NCBI GenBank assembly: GCA_964431495.1
Contig: CAYSJU010000036.1
Span: 1 to 12,991, forward strand
DNA: 12,991 bases
From: CAYSJU01 sp964431495
GTDB taxonomy: Bacteria > Omnitrophota > Gorgyraeia > Tantalellales > Tantalellaceae
Reading direction: 5' to 3'
A program made the translations under genes and the position numbers. Positions 1 through 6,712 of the stretch are shown piece after piece. The notes under the pieces are model-generated. The model searched no databases, was not told the origin of the DNA, and saw nothing but the letters and a program-made list of their open reading frames with translations. The number at the start of each line of letters is the position of its first letter. Position 1 is the stretch's first letter.

Positions 1-77
1 GCTGACAGCTGATGGCTGACAGCTGACAGCTTTCTTGACCCTGGACCCTTGCCCCGCTCGCGTGCTCTTGTGTCTTA
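1..77. repeat. Heptad-repeat array A (cut by window start)
   Basis: The stretch divides into eleven 7-bp words without a break: GCTGACA-type words (1-28), then TGACCCT/GGACCCT types (36-49), then a degenerate GTGTCTT-type end. It ends one base before the lptC stop codon at 79-81. Positions 1-55 are a perfect inverted copy of 10220-10275. It fills the region downstream of lptC, and no gene is seen in it. Confidence 0.85.
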
Positions 78-78
78 T

Positions 79-939
79 CTACGTCCCGCTCAGCCCGAAT
101 CCGCCGCTTTCAATCTCCGCCGGTGCAATCACTACCCGGGGCCTATCAACAAACTTGACACTCGCGGTACCATCGGTATATGTTGCTTTTCCGCATAATG
201 TATAGCTTTCACCTTTAATAAGTTTTACATTACCCTCGGCGACAACTTCCTTTATACGGCCTGTCTCCTGGTCAATATACACCGTTAGTCTGTCGGAAAA
301 AAGCTCGCCGTCGTTGTCCTTTACGTTTACGTTGTTTGAAAATACGGCTTTGTTCTCCGCAAAGCTGGCCTCCAGCGGACCGTCGCATACTATCAGCGTA
401 GCCGGTTCCAGTTTGACCGTAACATTTTTCAAAAGTACTGCGATTTTCTTCTCGGAATTGGCATGACCGCCTATACCGGTAGCGATCATATCCTGCCGTT
501 CTATGCGCACAAGCGTATCGGACGTAATATCTTTCGTTATTTGCGACCAGAGCGCTCTGTCGGTAATGAGCACCGTTCCGTCGTCGGAAGAGACCCTGAC
601 TTCACCGTTAAGTTCCACCTCTGATCTGTCTCTGTGGTAAATACCTTCATTTGAGCTGAGATGTATGGTGAATTTTTCCCCGAACGCTTCGGCGTTCAGA
701 TCTTTTAAGTATATTGTTTCGTCCACGATCTCGGCGGCCTTGCCTTCGAGATGCCACTGTTTAATGCCTTTGGAAGTCCTGCCATCGATAGAAAAAGCCA
801 GCATTTTTTGTTTCACAGCGACTCTTGTGTCATCCTGCGCCGCATCCGTCGAAAAGTCGGCCGTTCGGTTGATCCGGATGTTCATATAGAACACCCACAC
901 CGCGGCGAACAGAAGCAGCAAAAGTATGAACTTCTTCAT
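79..939 (-). CDS. lptC: LPS export protein LptC with an LptA/OstA-like C-terminal domain
   Basis: Periplasmic, inner-membrane-anchored part of the Lpt bridge that passes lipopolysaccharide from the LptBFG transporter to the outer membrane. Seen: 286 residues; a single N-terminal membrane segment (about 3-20, Leu-rich after MKK); an LptC-type beta domain (about 40-178) with the typical W-H-L-E-G motif at 62-66 followed by E-G-I-Y and E-L-N-G-E-V turns; then a second region (about 180-275) with the A-x-F-x-N-N-V / E-G-N-V / G-K-A-T-Y pattern of LptA (OstA) repeats. Single-domain LptC is near 190 residues, so this looks like LptC joined to an LptA-like domain. The start is supported by GGGAG upstream and an ATGA overlap with the acyltransferase stop. 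Last gene of the minus-strand envelope run; a heptad-repeat array begins at its stop. The LptC call is good; the LptA-like assignment of the second half is by pattern only. Confidence 0.82.
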   Translation of the reverse strand: MKKFILLLLLFAAVWVFYMNIRINRTADFSTDAAQDDTRVAVKQKMLAFSIDGRTSKGIKQWHLEGKAAEIVDETIYLKDLNAEAFGEKFTIHLSSNEGIYHRDRSEVELNGEVRVSSDDGTVLITDRALWSQITKDITSDTLVRIERQDMIATGIGGHANSEKKIAVLLKNVTVKLEPATLIVCDGPLEASFAENKAVFSNNVNVKDNDGELFSDRLTVYIDQETGRIKEVVAEGNVKLIKGESYTLCGKATYTDGTASVKFVDRPRVVIAPAEIESGGFGLSGT

Positions 940-1847
940 ATATTACTCCCGTTCATTTCGGGCATACGGGTCTTCCACCGTCTGTGGATCCAGACCCACT
1001 GTTCCGGGTGATCTCTGACCTGTTTTTCAAGGACATTTGACCATGCCTGTGTATATTTTCTGACCGCGTCTTCAGACCTCTCATCCTTCGAAATATATAT
1101 CGGTTCCTCTATAACCCCGATATGCTTCCCGTTCTCTTTTCTTATCATGAATGCCGGAACTATCGGCGCGCCGGATGCCATCGCAAGCCTCACCGGAGCA
1201 ACGGGCGTGAACGCCGGTCTTCCGAAAAAATCAACGAAAGTTCCGTTAACCGAATCGACGTCCTGGTCCGCAAGCATCCCGACCATGCTGCCGCTCCTCA
1301 ATTCCTTAAGTAATTTTTTTGGAGACTCGTCCCGATAAACCAGAGTAACACCGGTCTTTCTCCTGAGATCGGATATAAACTCGTTATATTTATGAAAGTA
1401 CAGTTTCTTTCCCACTACGATGCCCCCATACCCGCGCCAACGCAAATACGCCATCAGGAGTTCCCAGTTGCCAAAATGTGACGCTAATATGATGGCGCCA
1501 TTACCTTCGGAAAGGACTTTATCAAGTTTTTCGAACCCATGGGACCCGGAAACAAATTCCCTTGCACATTCATTTCCATCCGTCGCGATCTTAACCCATT
1601 CGGCACCGTTCTTAGCAAGATTTACAAAAACCTTTCCGGCAAGTTCTGTGCTTTGCGACCTGTCCAGCCCAAGCGAATTCATGATATTATCAATCGCTAT
1701 TTTCCTGTATTTCTCGAGAAAATTGAAAGCTATTTTGCCGAAAAAAACGGAAATAGCCAGTGCCATCTTTATAGGAATAAACCGCAAAAGATAGAACAGC
1801 ACCCTTGCCCAGTAGTAAATATGGTAACGTCTTGTCTTTATCTTCAT
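936..1847 (-). CDS. Lipid A biosynthesis acyltransferase, LpxL/LpxM (HtrB) family
   Basis: Transfers a secondary acyl chain to Kdo-lipid A (or a precursor) at the inner membrane. Seen: 303 residues, the usual LpxL/LpxM length; an N-terminal hydrophobic stretch (about 13-44) that would anchor it; the H-x4-E catalytic motif as HFGNWE at 124-129; a downstream conserved segment M-L-A-D-Q-D typical of the family; and an E-Q-W-V-W-I-H-R-R-W C-terminal signature. The ATG at 1847 follows a modest GGGA site, and the stop overlaps the lptC start as ATGA, so the two are probably translationally coupled. Its neighbours (Kdo synthesis upstream, LptC downstream) fit lipid A maturation. Whether it acts as the LpxL or LpxM type, or on another lipid, cannot be told from sequence alone. 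Confidence 0.87.
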   Translation of the reverse strand: MKIKTRRYHIYYWARVLFYLLRFIPIKMALAISVFFGKIAFNFLEKYRKIAIDNIMNSLGLDRSQSTELAGKVFVNLAKNGAEWVKIATDGNECAREFVSGSHGFEKLDKVLSEGNGAIILASHFGNWELLMAYLRWRGYGGIVVGKKLYFHKYNEFISDLRRKTGVTLVYRDESPKKLLKELRSGSMVGMLADQDVDSVNGTFVDFFGRPAFTPVAPVRLAMASGAPIVPAFMIRKENGKHIGVIEEPIYISKDERSEDAVRKYTQAWSNVLEKQVRDHPEQWVWIHRRWKTRMPEMNGSNI

Positions 1848-1857
1848 GCTTTCCCAA

Positions 1858-1885
1858 GTAGGGGCACGGCGCGCCGTGCCCCTAC
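1858..1885. repeat. Perfect 28-bp palindrome
   Basis: Half-site GTAGGGGCACGGCG (1858-1871) is followed directly by its exact reverse complement (1872-1885). It lies between queF and the acyltransferase gene, and the queF stop codon (TAG, complement of 1882-1884) is inside it. RNA from either strand would form a long GC-rich hairpin with almost no loop. I see no U-tract after it, so it is better called a dispersed palindromic repeat (REP/MITE-like) than an intrinsic terminator. Confidence 0.85.
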
Positions 1886-2277
1886 GGTTCTACGAATTCC
1901 GCCTCTACCGTCGTCGTTATCCCGCCGCGAATATTAAATATCCCTCTAACTTTCATCCAACGCGGCCGGCAGGTTTTTACAAGATCATCCAGAATGCGAT
2001 TTACAACATGTTCATGGAATATACCGAGGGATCGATACGCCGTGAGGTATTCCTTGAACGATTTGAGCTCTATGCAGTTTTTCCCCGGAGAATATTCTAT
2101 GAAGATATGAGCGAAATCCGGGAGACCCGTTTTGGGACATATGCACGTAAACTCCGTTGTATCAAAACTTACGGCATATGTCTTGTCGCAATATTCGTTC
2201 TCCCATACATCTATCTTCGGAAGTTCTATATCTCTTATGCCCCCCTGTAACCCCGAATACAAATTCTTTTTTTTCAT
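1882..2277 (-). CDS. queF: NADPH-dependent preQ0 reductase QueF (unimodular type)
   Basis: Reduces the nitrile of 7-cyano-7-deazaguanine (preQ0) to the aminomethyl group of preQ1, the base inserted into tRNA for queuosine. Seen: 131 residues from the chosen start, the short tunnel-fold form like Bacillus QueF; catalytic Cys47 in the T-C-I-C-P-K-T-G-L-P-D-F-A motif with Asp54; the QueF motif E-L-K-S-F-K-E-Y plus Y-R-S-x-G-I-F-H-E. I chose ATG at 2277 because it makes an ATGA overlap with the queE stop and has GGGG upstream at suitable spacing; an upstream in-frame ATG at 2292 would add five residues but lacks a good ribosome site. Its stop codon lies inside a 28-bp palindrome. It ends the que block. 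Confidence 0.93.
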   Translation of the reverse strand: MKKKNLYSGLQGGIRDIELPKIDVWENEYCDKTYAVSFDTTEFTCICPKTGLPDFAHIFIEYSPGKNCIELKSFKEYLTAYRSLGIFHEHVVNRILDDLVKTCRPRWMKVRGIFNIRGGITTTVEAEFVEP

Positions 2278-2969
2278 CTTATCCCCAGACATTTGTGCAT
2301 CTGCCCGAATATCATCACATTCCCCCGGGTCTCTTTCTCAATATGTTTTTTAAAATAGTAAAGCATCTCTTCATCCGGTTCCGTCACAAGGCCATTAGCG
2401 GCCGTAACCGGCTGCAGAACAATATCAATACCATCCTGACCTAAACCCCCTATAACGGACGCCATACGCTTAATATCCTTAAAATCAGTGGAACCGGTAA
2501 CAACAGCTTTGATTATAAGCTCTTTTGCCGCGGCGATCCCGGCGAATCTTTCGTGAGATGCCCACACATCGTCTGTTCCGCCGGTAGATGAGGGGAGTTT
2601 GAAATCCATAGCGACAATATCCACCTGGTCGATGACTTTCTCGAGCGCTTCCGGTAAAGTACCGTTAGTCTCGAGATAAATGGGGTTTTCCCGGTAATTT
2701 TTAAAAAGTACAAGGAAACCCGAAATAAACTCCGGAAATAAAAGCGGTTCTCCCCCGGTCAGGACAAGTTCGTTATAATCGCCCTCAAAATCAAGAACCT
2801 TGCCCATAAGGTTATCTTTGGTAAAAGTTTTATAGCTTTCGAGAAGCGTATCACAAAAAACACAGGACTTGTTGCATCCGTAAAATCTTAAAAAAAGCTG
2901 CCTGCTCGAAGCATAAGGCCCCTCACCCTGGTACGATAAAAATATTTCGGATATTTTAGCTGTCTGCAT
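2274..2969 (-). CDS. queE: 7-carboxy-7-deazaguanine synthase QueE (radical SAM)
   Basis: Radical SAM enzyme converting 6-carboxytetrahydropterin (CPH4) to 7-carboxy-7-deazaguanine (CDG). Seen: 231 residues; the N-terminal S-x-Q-G-E-G-P segment (12-18) characteristic of QueE; the iron-sulfur cluster cysteines C32-x3-C36-x2-C39 (GCNKSCVFC); and the T-G-G-E-P-L SAM-binding motif. The C-terminal part carries an I-V-L-Q-P-V strand found in QueE. The start lies 8 bp beyond the queC stop, with a GGGGA element overlapping the queC end. Its stop overlaps the queF start (ATGA). It lies in the order queD-queC-queE-queF. Confidence 0.93.
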   Translation of the reverse strand: MQTAKISEIFLSYQGEGPYASSRQLFLRFYGCNKSCVFCDTLLESYKTFTKDNLMGKVLDFEGDYNELVLTGGEPLLFPEFISGFLVLFKNYRENPIYLETNGTLPEALEKVIDQVDIVAMDFKLPSSTGGTDDVWASHERFAGIAAAKELIIKAVVTGSTDFKDIKRMASVIGGLGQDGIDIVLQPVTAANGLVTEPDEEMLYYFKKHIEKETRGNVMIFGQMHKCLGIR

Positions 2970-2977
2970 TTGCGATC

Positions 2978-3646
2978 TTATTCCCCGGTGTTCTCAAAAG
3001 GATCGATCTTTCCCGCATCGGCAAATCCTTTAGCTCTCAGAAGACAGGATTCACATTTGCCGCAGGGAAATTTACCACCCTCATAACAGGACCATGTGTA
3101 CTGGAACGGCACACCCAGCTCAATGCCGGTCCTGATTATTTCGTTTTTCGTCATGTCGAGGACCGGCGTTATCACTCTGACCGCGTGTCCTTCAGCTCCG
3201 CTTTTCGTCCCGGTCCGAACGGTTTCCTTGAAACTTTCAAAAAAATCTTCCCGGCAATCCGGATAATTTGAAAAATCCAGTTGATGCGCCCCGATGAATA
3301 CCGCTTCGGCACCGATCGCCTCCGCGAAACTCACGGCAAAACTCATAAAAATAAGGTTCCGGGCCGGAACATAAGTGCTCGGGATCTCACCGGAGGCGCT
3401 TATGGCGCCCGAAGGAACGTCGGCGGTCTTATCTAAAAGAACGCTGCCTTTCCACGGCAGAGAGATCTTCAGGACCTGGCATGCGGAAGATGCGGCAGAG
3501 GCTATCCGCTCGGCAAAAGTTATCTCGCAGGCAGAGCGTTGGCCGTAATCAAAAACAAGCGCGTGGCACTCGTAATCCTTCTTAGCTATGTAAAATGTAA
3601 CTGCAGAATCTAATCCACCTGAAAGTAGAACTACCGCTTTTTTCAT
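2978..3646 (-). CDS. queC: 7-cyano-7-deazaguanine synthase QueC
   Basis: ATP-dependent conversion of CDG plus ammonia to preQ0. Seen: 222 residues, normal for QueC; N-terminal PP-loop S-G-G-L-D-S (residues 9-14) that binds ATP; conserved Y-V-P-A-R-N and F-I-G-A-H-x-x-D-F-S-x-Y-P-D-C segments; and a C-terminal zinc site with four cysteines (C187, C195, C198, C201). The start codon overlaps the queD stop as ATGA, so translation is probably coupled. No unusual feature beyond its location inside an LPS gene run. Confidence 0.95.
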   Translation of the reverse strand: MKKAVVLLSGGLDSAVTFYIAKKDYECHALVFDYGQRSACEITFAERIASAASSACQVLKISLPWKGSVLLDKTADVPSGAISASGEIPSTYVPARNLIFMSFAVSFAEAIGAEAVFIGAHQLDFSNYPDCREDFFESFKETVRTGTKSGAEGHAVRVITPVLDMTKNEIIRTGIELGVPFQYTWSCYEGGKFPCGKCESCLLRAKGFADAGKIDPFENTGE

Positions 3647-4026
3647 GAACTCAGATCACATCCTGTTTTTGAGTATGTCGCAGAAGCCGAATCCGTCTCC
3701 CAGACCGTAATTTTCACGATATCGTTCTCATTATATTTTTCGGACAATTTTTCATAAATATATCTGGCAATGTTCTCGGATGTCGGGTTTGCGGATCTAA
3801 AATACCCTACTTCGTTAAGATATTTGTGATCCAAGTCCGACATGATATCGTTGAGAGACTGTTTTAATACCGTAAAATCCAGAACCATGCCGGTATTATC
3901 AAGTTTATCCGCACGGATCTCCGCTTCCACCTTCCAGTTATGTCCGTGTAATTCTTCGCATTTCCCCTTATATCCCCTGAGGTTATGAGCCCCGCTGAAA
4001 TCTGTCTTCATCTTTACGGTGTACAT
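3643..4026 (-). CDS. queD: 6-carboxytetrahydropterin synthase QueD
   Basis: Converts 7,8-dihydroneopterin triphosphate to 6-carboxy-5,6,7,8-tetrahydropterin (CPH4), the first committed step to the deazaguanine base. Seen: 127 residues, normal for QueD; zinc ligands His14, His27 and His29 (the latter two in the L-H-G-H-N motif); catalytic Cys23 just before them; a D-L-D-H segment and the C-terminal W-E-T motif. A strong purine-rich ribosome site (GGGGAGGGG) lies in the 12-bp gap after kdsC. It is the first gene of the que block. No queA, tgt or folE lies in the window, and no preQ1 riboswitch can fit in so short a leader. Confidence 0.94.
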   Translation of the reverse strand: MYTVKMKTDFSGAHNLRGYKGKCEELHGHNWKVEAEIRADKLDNTGMVLDFTVLKQSLNDIMSDLDHKYLNEVGYFRSANPTSENIARYIYEKLSEKYNENDIVKITVWETDSASATYSKTGCDLSS

Positions 4027-4038
4027 ACACCCCTCCCC

Positions 4039-4578
4039 TTATTCGAAATACACCGACGTTACTTCATCCCATAGGCCCTGCGCCTTCAGTATGAGATCAC
4101 AAACCTCTCGCACCGCGCCACGGCCGCCTGTCTTTTGAGTAATTAAATGCGCGAACTGTTTGACTTCATCCATGGCGTTCGGCGGACATACTGCTAATCC
4201 TACCCTTTTCAGCACCGGTATATCTATTAGGTCGTCCCCCGCAAAGCAGATCTCTTCATCGGAGGCTTTGAACTTCTTTTTTATGGACTCAAATGCCTTG
4301 ATCTTGTAATGAAAATTGTGATAAACCTTATCCACCCTCAGAGTTCTTGAGCGCCTTTTGAGAACACGCGAAGACTTCGCGGTAAGTATAACCCTTTTCA
4401 GTCCTGCTTTTTTCATCAGATAAAGCCCCAGCCCGTCATTGACGTCAAAGTTTTTCAGTTCATCCCCGTAACTGCCGTAGATCATCTGCCCGTCTGTCAG
4501 GACACCGTCTACATCGAGAACAAGTACTTTTATTTTTTTAGCTTTTTCGATTACTTCCTCAGAATATTTACTCAGCAT
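4039..4578 (-). CDS. kdsC: 3-deoxy-D-manno-octulosonate 8-phosphate phosphatase KdsC
   Basis: HAD-superfamily phosphatase releasing Kdo from Kdo-8-phosphate, the third step to CMP-Kdo. Seen: 179 residues, normal for the short tetrameric KdsC; HAD motif I D-V-D-G-V-L-T-D-G with the nucleophile and acid/base aspartates; F-D-V-N-D-G-L-G; motif II threonine in L-T-A-K (the usual T-G-R is changed); and motif IV G-D-D-L-I-D. The open frame extends upstream to 4656, but that part is translated from an inverted-repeat element. The ATG at 4578 has AGGGAG four bases upstream and gives the family length, so I start there. It is separated from kdsD by about 340 bp of repeats but lies 12 bp before queD, so it probably leads or rejoins the que/lpx/lpt transcript. 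Confidence 0.92.
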   Translation of the reverse strand: MLSKYSEEVIEKAKKIKVLVLDVDGVLTDGQMIYGSYGDELKNFDVNDGLGLYLMKKAGLKRVILTAKSSRVLKRRSRTLRVDKVYHNFHYKIKAFESIKKKFKASDEEICFAGDDLIDIPVLKRVGLAVCPPNAMDEVKQFAHLITQKTGGRGAVREVCDLILKAQGLWDEVTSVYFE

Positions 4579-4582
4579 GCTG

Positions 4583-4588
4583 CTCCCT
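4583..4588 (-). promoter_or_regulatory. Ribosome binding site deciding the kdsC start
   Basis: AGGGAG on the minus strand, four bases before the ATG at 4576-4578. It supports the short KdsC rather than the 26-residue extension that would run back into repeat DNA. Confidence 0.65.
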
Positions 4589-4617
4589 ATATCCTGTGTT
4601 GCGTATTGAATAAATTT

Positions 4618-4698
4618 AGATCCCTCGACTCCTCTGCTTCGCCCTTCCAAAAGCAAACAACCGATAGGGCTTCGCAGAAGTCGCTCGGGATGACATCA
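4618..4698. repeat. Imperfect inverted repeat in the kdsC leader
   Basis: Left arm beginning GATCCCTCGACTCC (about 4619-4646) is the imperfect reverse complement of the right arm ending in GCTCGGGATGACATC (about 4669-4697), with an unrelated loop of about 20 bp. It resembles the small palindromic elements ending in GGGATGACA/GGATGACA that are scattered through many bacterial genomes (recalled, not searched). It lies directly upstream of kdsC and inflates its apparent open frame. Confidence 0.6.
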
Positions 4699-4916
4699 CT
4701 CGTCACTCTTTACTCATCACTTATCGCCTATAGCCGATGGCCTATGGCCTTTCCATGCGCTCTGCGCCATGCAAATTCGTATTGCGTCGTGCGTATTGCG
4801 TATTGAGATTGCCGCGTCCCCTGTACCAGGCGCGGTACAGGGTCCTCGCAATGACGTCCCCGTTCCCGCCATGCGCGATGCTCTTCTCGCCTCTAGCCTA
4901 TAGCCTCTTGCCTGTT
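4693..4916. repeat. Heptad-repeat array B, split by a palindromic insert
   Basis: The first part (4693-4804) reads as sixteen 7-bp words in one register: TCATCAC-like, then CTATGGC-like (728-748 of the 4000s), TGCGCCA-like, then GCGTATT-like words. After a palindromic insert (4805 to about 4867) a second run (4868-4916) gives seven more words, GCCATGC then GCCTATA-like, ending just before the kdsD stop codon at 4919-4921. Positions 4767-4876 match 10401-10292 in inverted orientation with one mismatch in 110 bp. With the element at 4618-4698 it accounts for nearly all of the kdsD-kdsC gap; no gene is seen there. Confidence 0.85.
4805..4858. repeat. Palindromic MITE-like insert, copy 1
   Basis: It begins GAGATTGC and ends GCAATGACGTC, with a central stem CCCTGTACC (4819-4827) / GGTACAGGG (4834-4842) around a 6-base loop. 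The ATTGC...GCAATGAC ends are like a widespread family of short dispersed bacterial repeats (from memory). It interrupts heptad array B and recurs inverted at 10310-10362 in array E. Confidence 0.75.
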
Positions 4917-4918
4917 CG

Positions 4919-5878
4919 TTATACAAGTCCCGCCTTCAAAAGATCCTGCACATCCAGAAGGCCTTCCAACCGGCCGTTCTTATCCACGACCGGGATCTCG
5001 TCGATCCGCTTATCCCTAAGGATCTCGAATGCTTCCGCTGCCAGACGCCCTGCGTTTATGGTGTAGGGTCCCGCTGTCATTACATCGCCCACTTTCGAGT
5101 TAATAAGATCTTCACCGCTATCAAAATGCCTCCTGAGATCTCCGTCGGTGAATATCCCCAGAAGCTTTCCGCGGCTGTCCACTATGCTGGCGCTGCCGGC
5201 CCTCATCTTTGTTATCTTTAAAAGCACATCACGGACCTTTTCATTCTTTTTAACCACAGGTATCCGGCTCTTTGGGCGCATTATATCCTCGACCCTTAAG
5301 AGAAGCCTCTTGCCCAGCACCCCTCCGGGATGGAACAATGCAAAATCCTTGGGCTGAAAATTCTTTTTTTCGAGCAATGCCACGGCGATAGCATCGCCCA
5401 GGGCCAGCATCGCCGTTGTGGATGTGGTCGGAGCAAGCCCCATCGGACATGCTTCCGTGCTTACCGAGCTGTCTATCACAAAATCGCTGTTCATCGCAAG
5501 CGTGGAATGTTTGTTTCCCGTAACTGATATCAAACGCGCCCCGATCTTTTTTATAATGGGCAGGAGCCGGATCACCTCTTCTGTTTCCCCGCTGTTCGAA
5601 AAAGCGATCATAACATCTTCTTTTGTAACACGCCCGAGATCTCCGTGCAGTGCTTCGGCTGGGTGTAAATACAACGACGGTGTGCCGGTAGAAGATAACG
5701 TCGCGGAAACTTTCTGAGCTATGAACCCGGGTTTACCCATGCCCGTGACCACAATACGGCCTTTTGCTTTCGCGAGCATATTTATGATCTTCCGAAAATC
5801 ATCGTTCACTCTGTCGGCAAGCCTGGCTATGGCCTTTGCTTCGTTTCTCAGCACCCTTTTTGCGATTGAAACACTCAT
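4919..5878 (-). CDS. kdsD: D-arabinose 5-phosphate isomerase KdsD
   Basis: Interconverts ribulose-5-phosphate and arabinose-5-phosphate, the first step of Kdo synthesis. Seen: 319 residues, the normal KdsD/KpsF length; an N-terminal SIS sugar-isomerase domain (about 30-165) with G-M-G-K-P-G, L-H-P-A-E-A-L-H-G-D-L-G and S-N-S-G-E-T-E-E motifs; the C-P-x-x-L-A-P-T-T-S-T segment; H-P-G-G-x-L-G-K-R-L; then two CBS domains (about 195-319) including G-I-F-T-D-G-D-L-R-R. The start is one base after the kdsA stop, so it is coupled to kdsA. Its TAA stop marks the edge of heptad array B. Location in a full kds set argues for KdsD rather than GutQ or a capsule KpsF. Confidence 0.95.
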   Translation of the reverse strand: MSVSIAKRVLRNEAKAIARLADRVNDDFRKIINMLAKAKGRIVVTGMGKPGFIAQKVSATLSSTGTPSLYLHPAEALHGDLGRVTKEDVMIAFSNSGETEEVIRLLPIIKKIGARLISVTGNKHSTLAMNSDFVIDSSVSTEACPMGLAPTTSTTAMLALGDAIAVALLEKKNFQPKDFALFHPGGVLGKRLLLRVEDIMRPKSRIPVVKKNEKVRDVLLKITKMRAGSASIVDSRGKLLGIFTDGDLRRHFDSGEDLINSKVGDVMTAGPYTINAGRLAAEAFEILRDKRIDEIPVVDKNGRLEGLLDVQDLLKAGLV

Positions 5879-5879
5879 A

Positions 5880-6707
5880 TTATCTTACCGCCTTTTCTAC
5901 CTGCTTTATTTCGTCTATAAAACGTCCCAATTCACTCATCTTTAACATATTTGAACCGTCACTCAGGGCTTTTTCGGGATGCTCATGGACCTCAAGAAAA
6001 AGAACGTCCGCGCCGCAGGCGATCGCCGCCTTAGCAAGCGGAAGTATATATTTTGGATCCCCTCCGGTCGAAGTGCCATTATCTCCCGGGCGTTGTACGG
6101 AATGCGTAGCGTCATATACCACCGGATATCCCGTCTCTCCCATGATAACAATAGAACGGAAGTCATTGACCAGCATGTTATACCCGAAAGTCGATCCTCT
6201 CTCTGTGAGCATAATATCGTGACAACCCGTACTCTCTATCTTTTTTACAACATTCAACATTTCCTCCGGCGACATAAATTGTCCTTTTTTGACATTGACG
6301 GGTTTGCCCGTGAGTCCGGCCTTTACCAAAAGATCTGTCTGCCGGCACAAGAATGCCGGGATCTGGATAATATCCAGAACTTCCGCCGCGCGATCCACCT
6401 GATGAACATCATGCACATCGCTGAGAACGGGGAGGCCCACCTTCTTGCGTATATCGCTGAGTATTTTCAGGCCATCGTCGATGCCGGGCCCCCTGTAGGA
6501 TCCGATCGAACTTCTGTTAGCCTTATCGTAACTGGCCTTAAAGATAACGGGCACACCGGCACGATCCGCTATTTTCTTTATGCTTATGGCATGATCCATG
6601 GCGCTTTTTGCGGACTCTATAACGCAGGGTCCGGCTATAATGGCGACGGGGCAGCCTTTGCCAACCTTGAACTCTCCGACTCTCACCTGCACGTGTCCCT
6701 CATTCAT
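5880..6707 (-). CDS. kdsA: 3-deoxy-8-phosphooctulonate synthase KdsA (metal-dependent type)
   Basis: Condenses phosphoenolpyruvate with arabinose-5-phosphate to Kdo-8-phosphate. Seen: 275 residues; A-G-P-C-V-I-E-S near the N-terminus; K-A-S-Y-D-K-A-N-R-S-S; S-D-V-H; and I-Q-I-P-A-F-L-C-R-Q-T-D-L. Four expected metal ligands are present: Cys28, His202, Glu239 and Asp250. These are all exactly 17 higher than the Aquifex aeolicus ligands I recall (C11, H185, E222, D233), whereas the metal-independent E. coli type has Asn in place of the Cys. Start choice: a GTG at 6716 overlaps the kdsB stop (GTGA) but would sit one base from the AAGGGA ribosome site; the ATG at 6707 has 10-base spacing, so I prefer it (GTG adds three residues). 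Coupled to kdsB upstream and kdsD downstream. Confidence 0.95.
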   Translation of the reverse strand: MNEGHVQVRVGEFKVGKGCPVAIIAGPCVIESAKSAMDHAISIKKIADRAGVPVIFKASYDKANRSSIGSYRGPGIDDGLKILSDIRKKVGLPVLSDVHDVHQVDRAAEVLDIIQIPAFLCRQTDLLVKAGLTGKPVNVKKGQFMSPEEMLNVVKKIESTGCHDIMLTERGSTFGYNMLVNDFRSIVIMGETGYPVVYDATHSVQRPGDNGTSTGGDPKYILPLAKAAIACGADVLFLEVHEHPEKALSDGSNMLKMSELGRFIDEIKQVEKAVR

Positions 6708-6712
6708 GCTTT

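Noticed and set aside
4027..4038. preQ1 riboswitch before the que block
   Set aside because: Only 12 bases separate kdsC from queD, and they are taken up by the ribosome site.
4579..4617. Promoter for kdsC in the leader
   Set aside because: A GATATAG/TATAGG-like element exists but no -35 pairs with it; too weak to call.
4579..4656. N-terminal extension of KdsC (26 residues)
   Set aside because: The extension is translated from an inverted-repeat element, has no family counterpart, and the internal ATG at 4578 has a good ribosome site.
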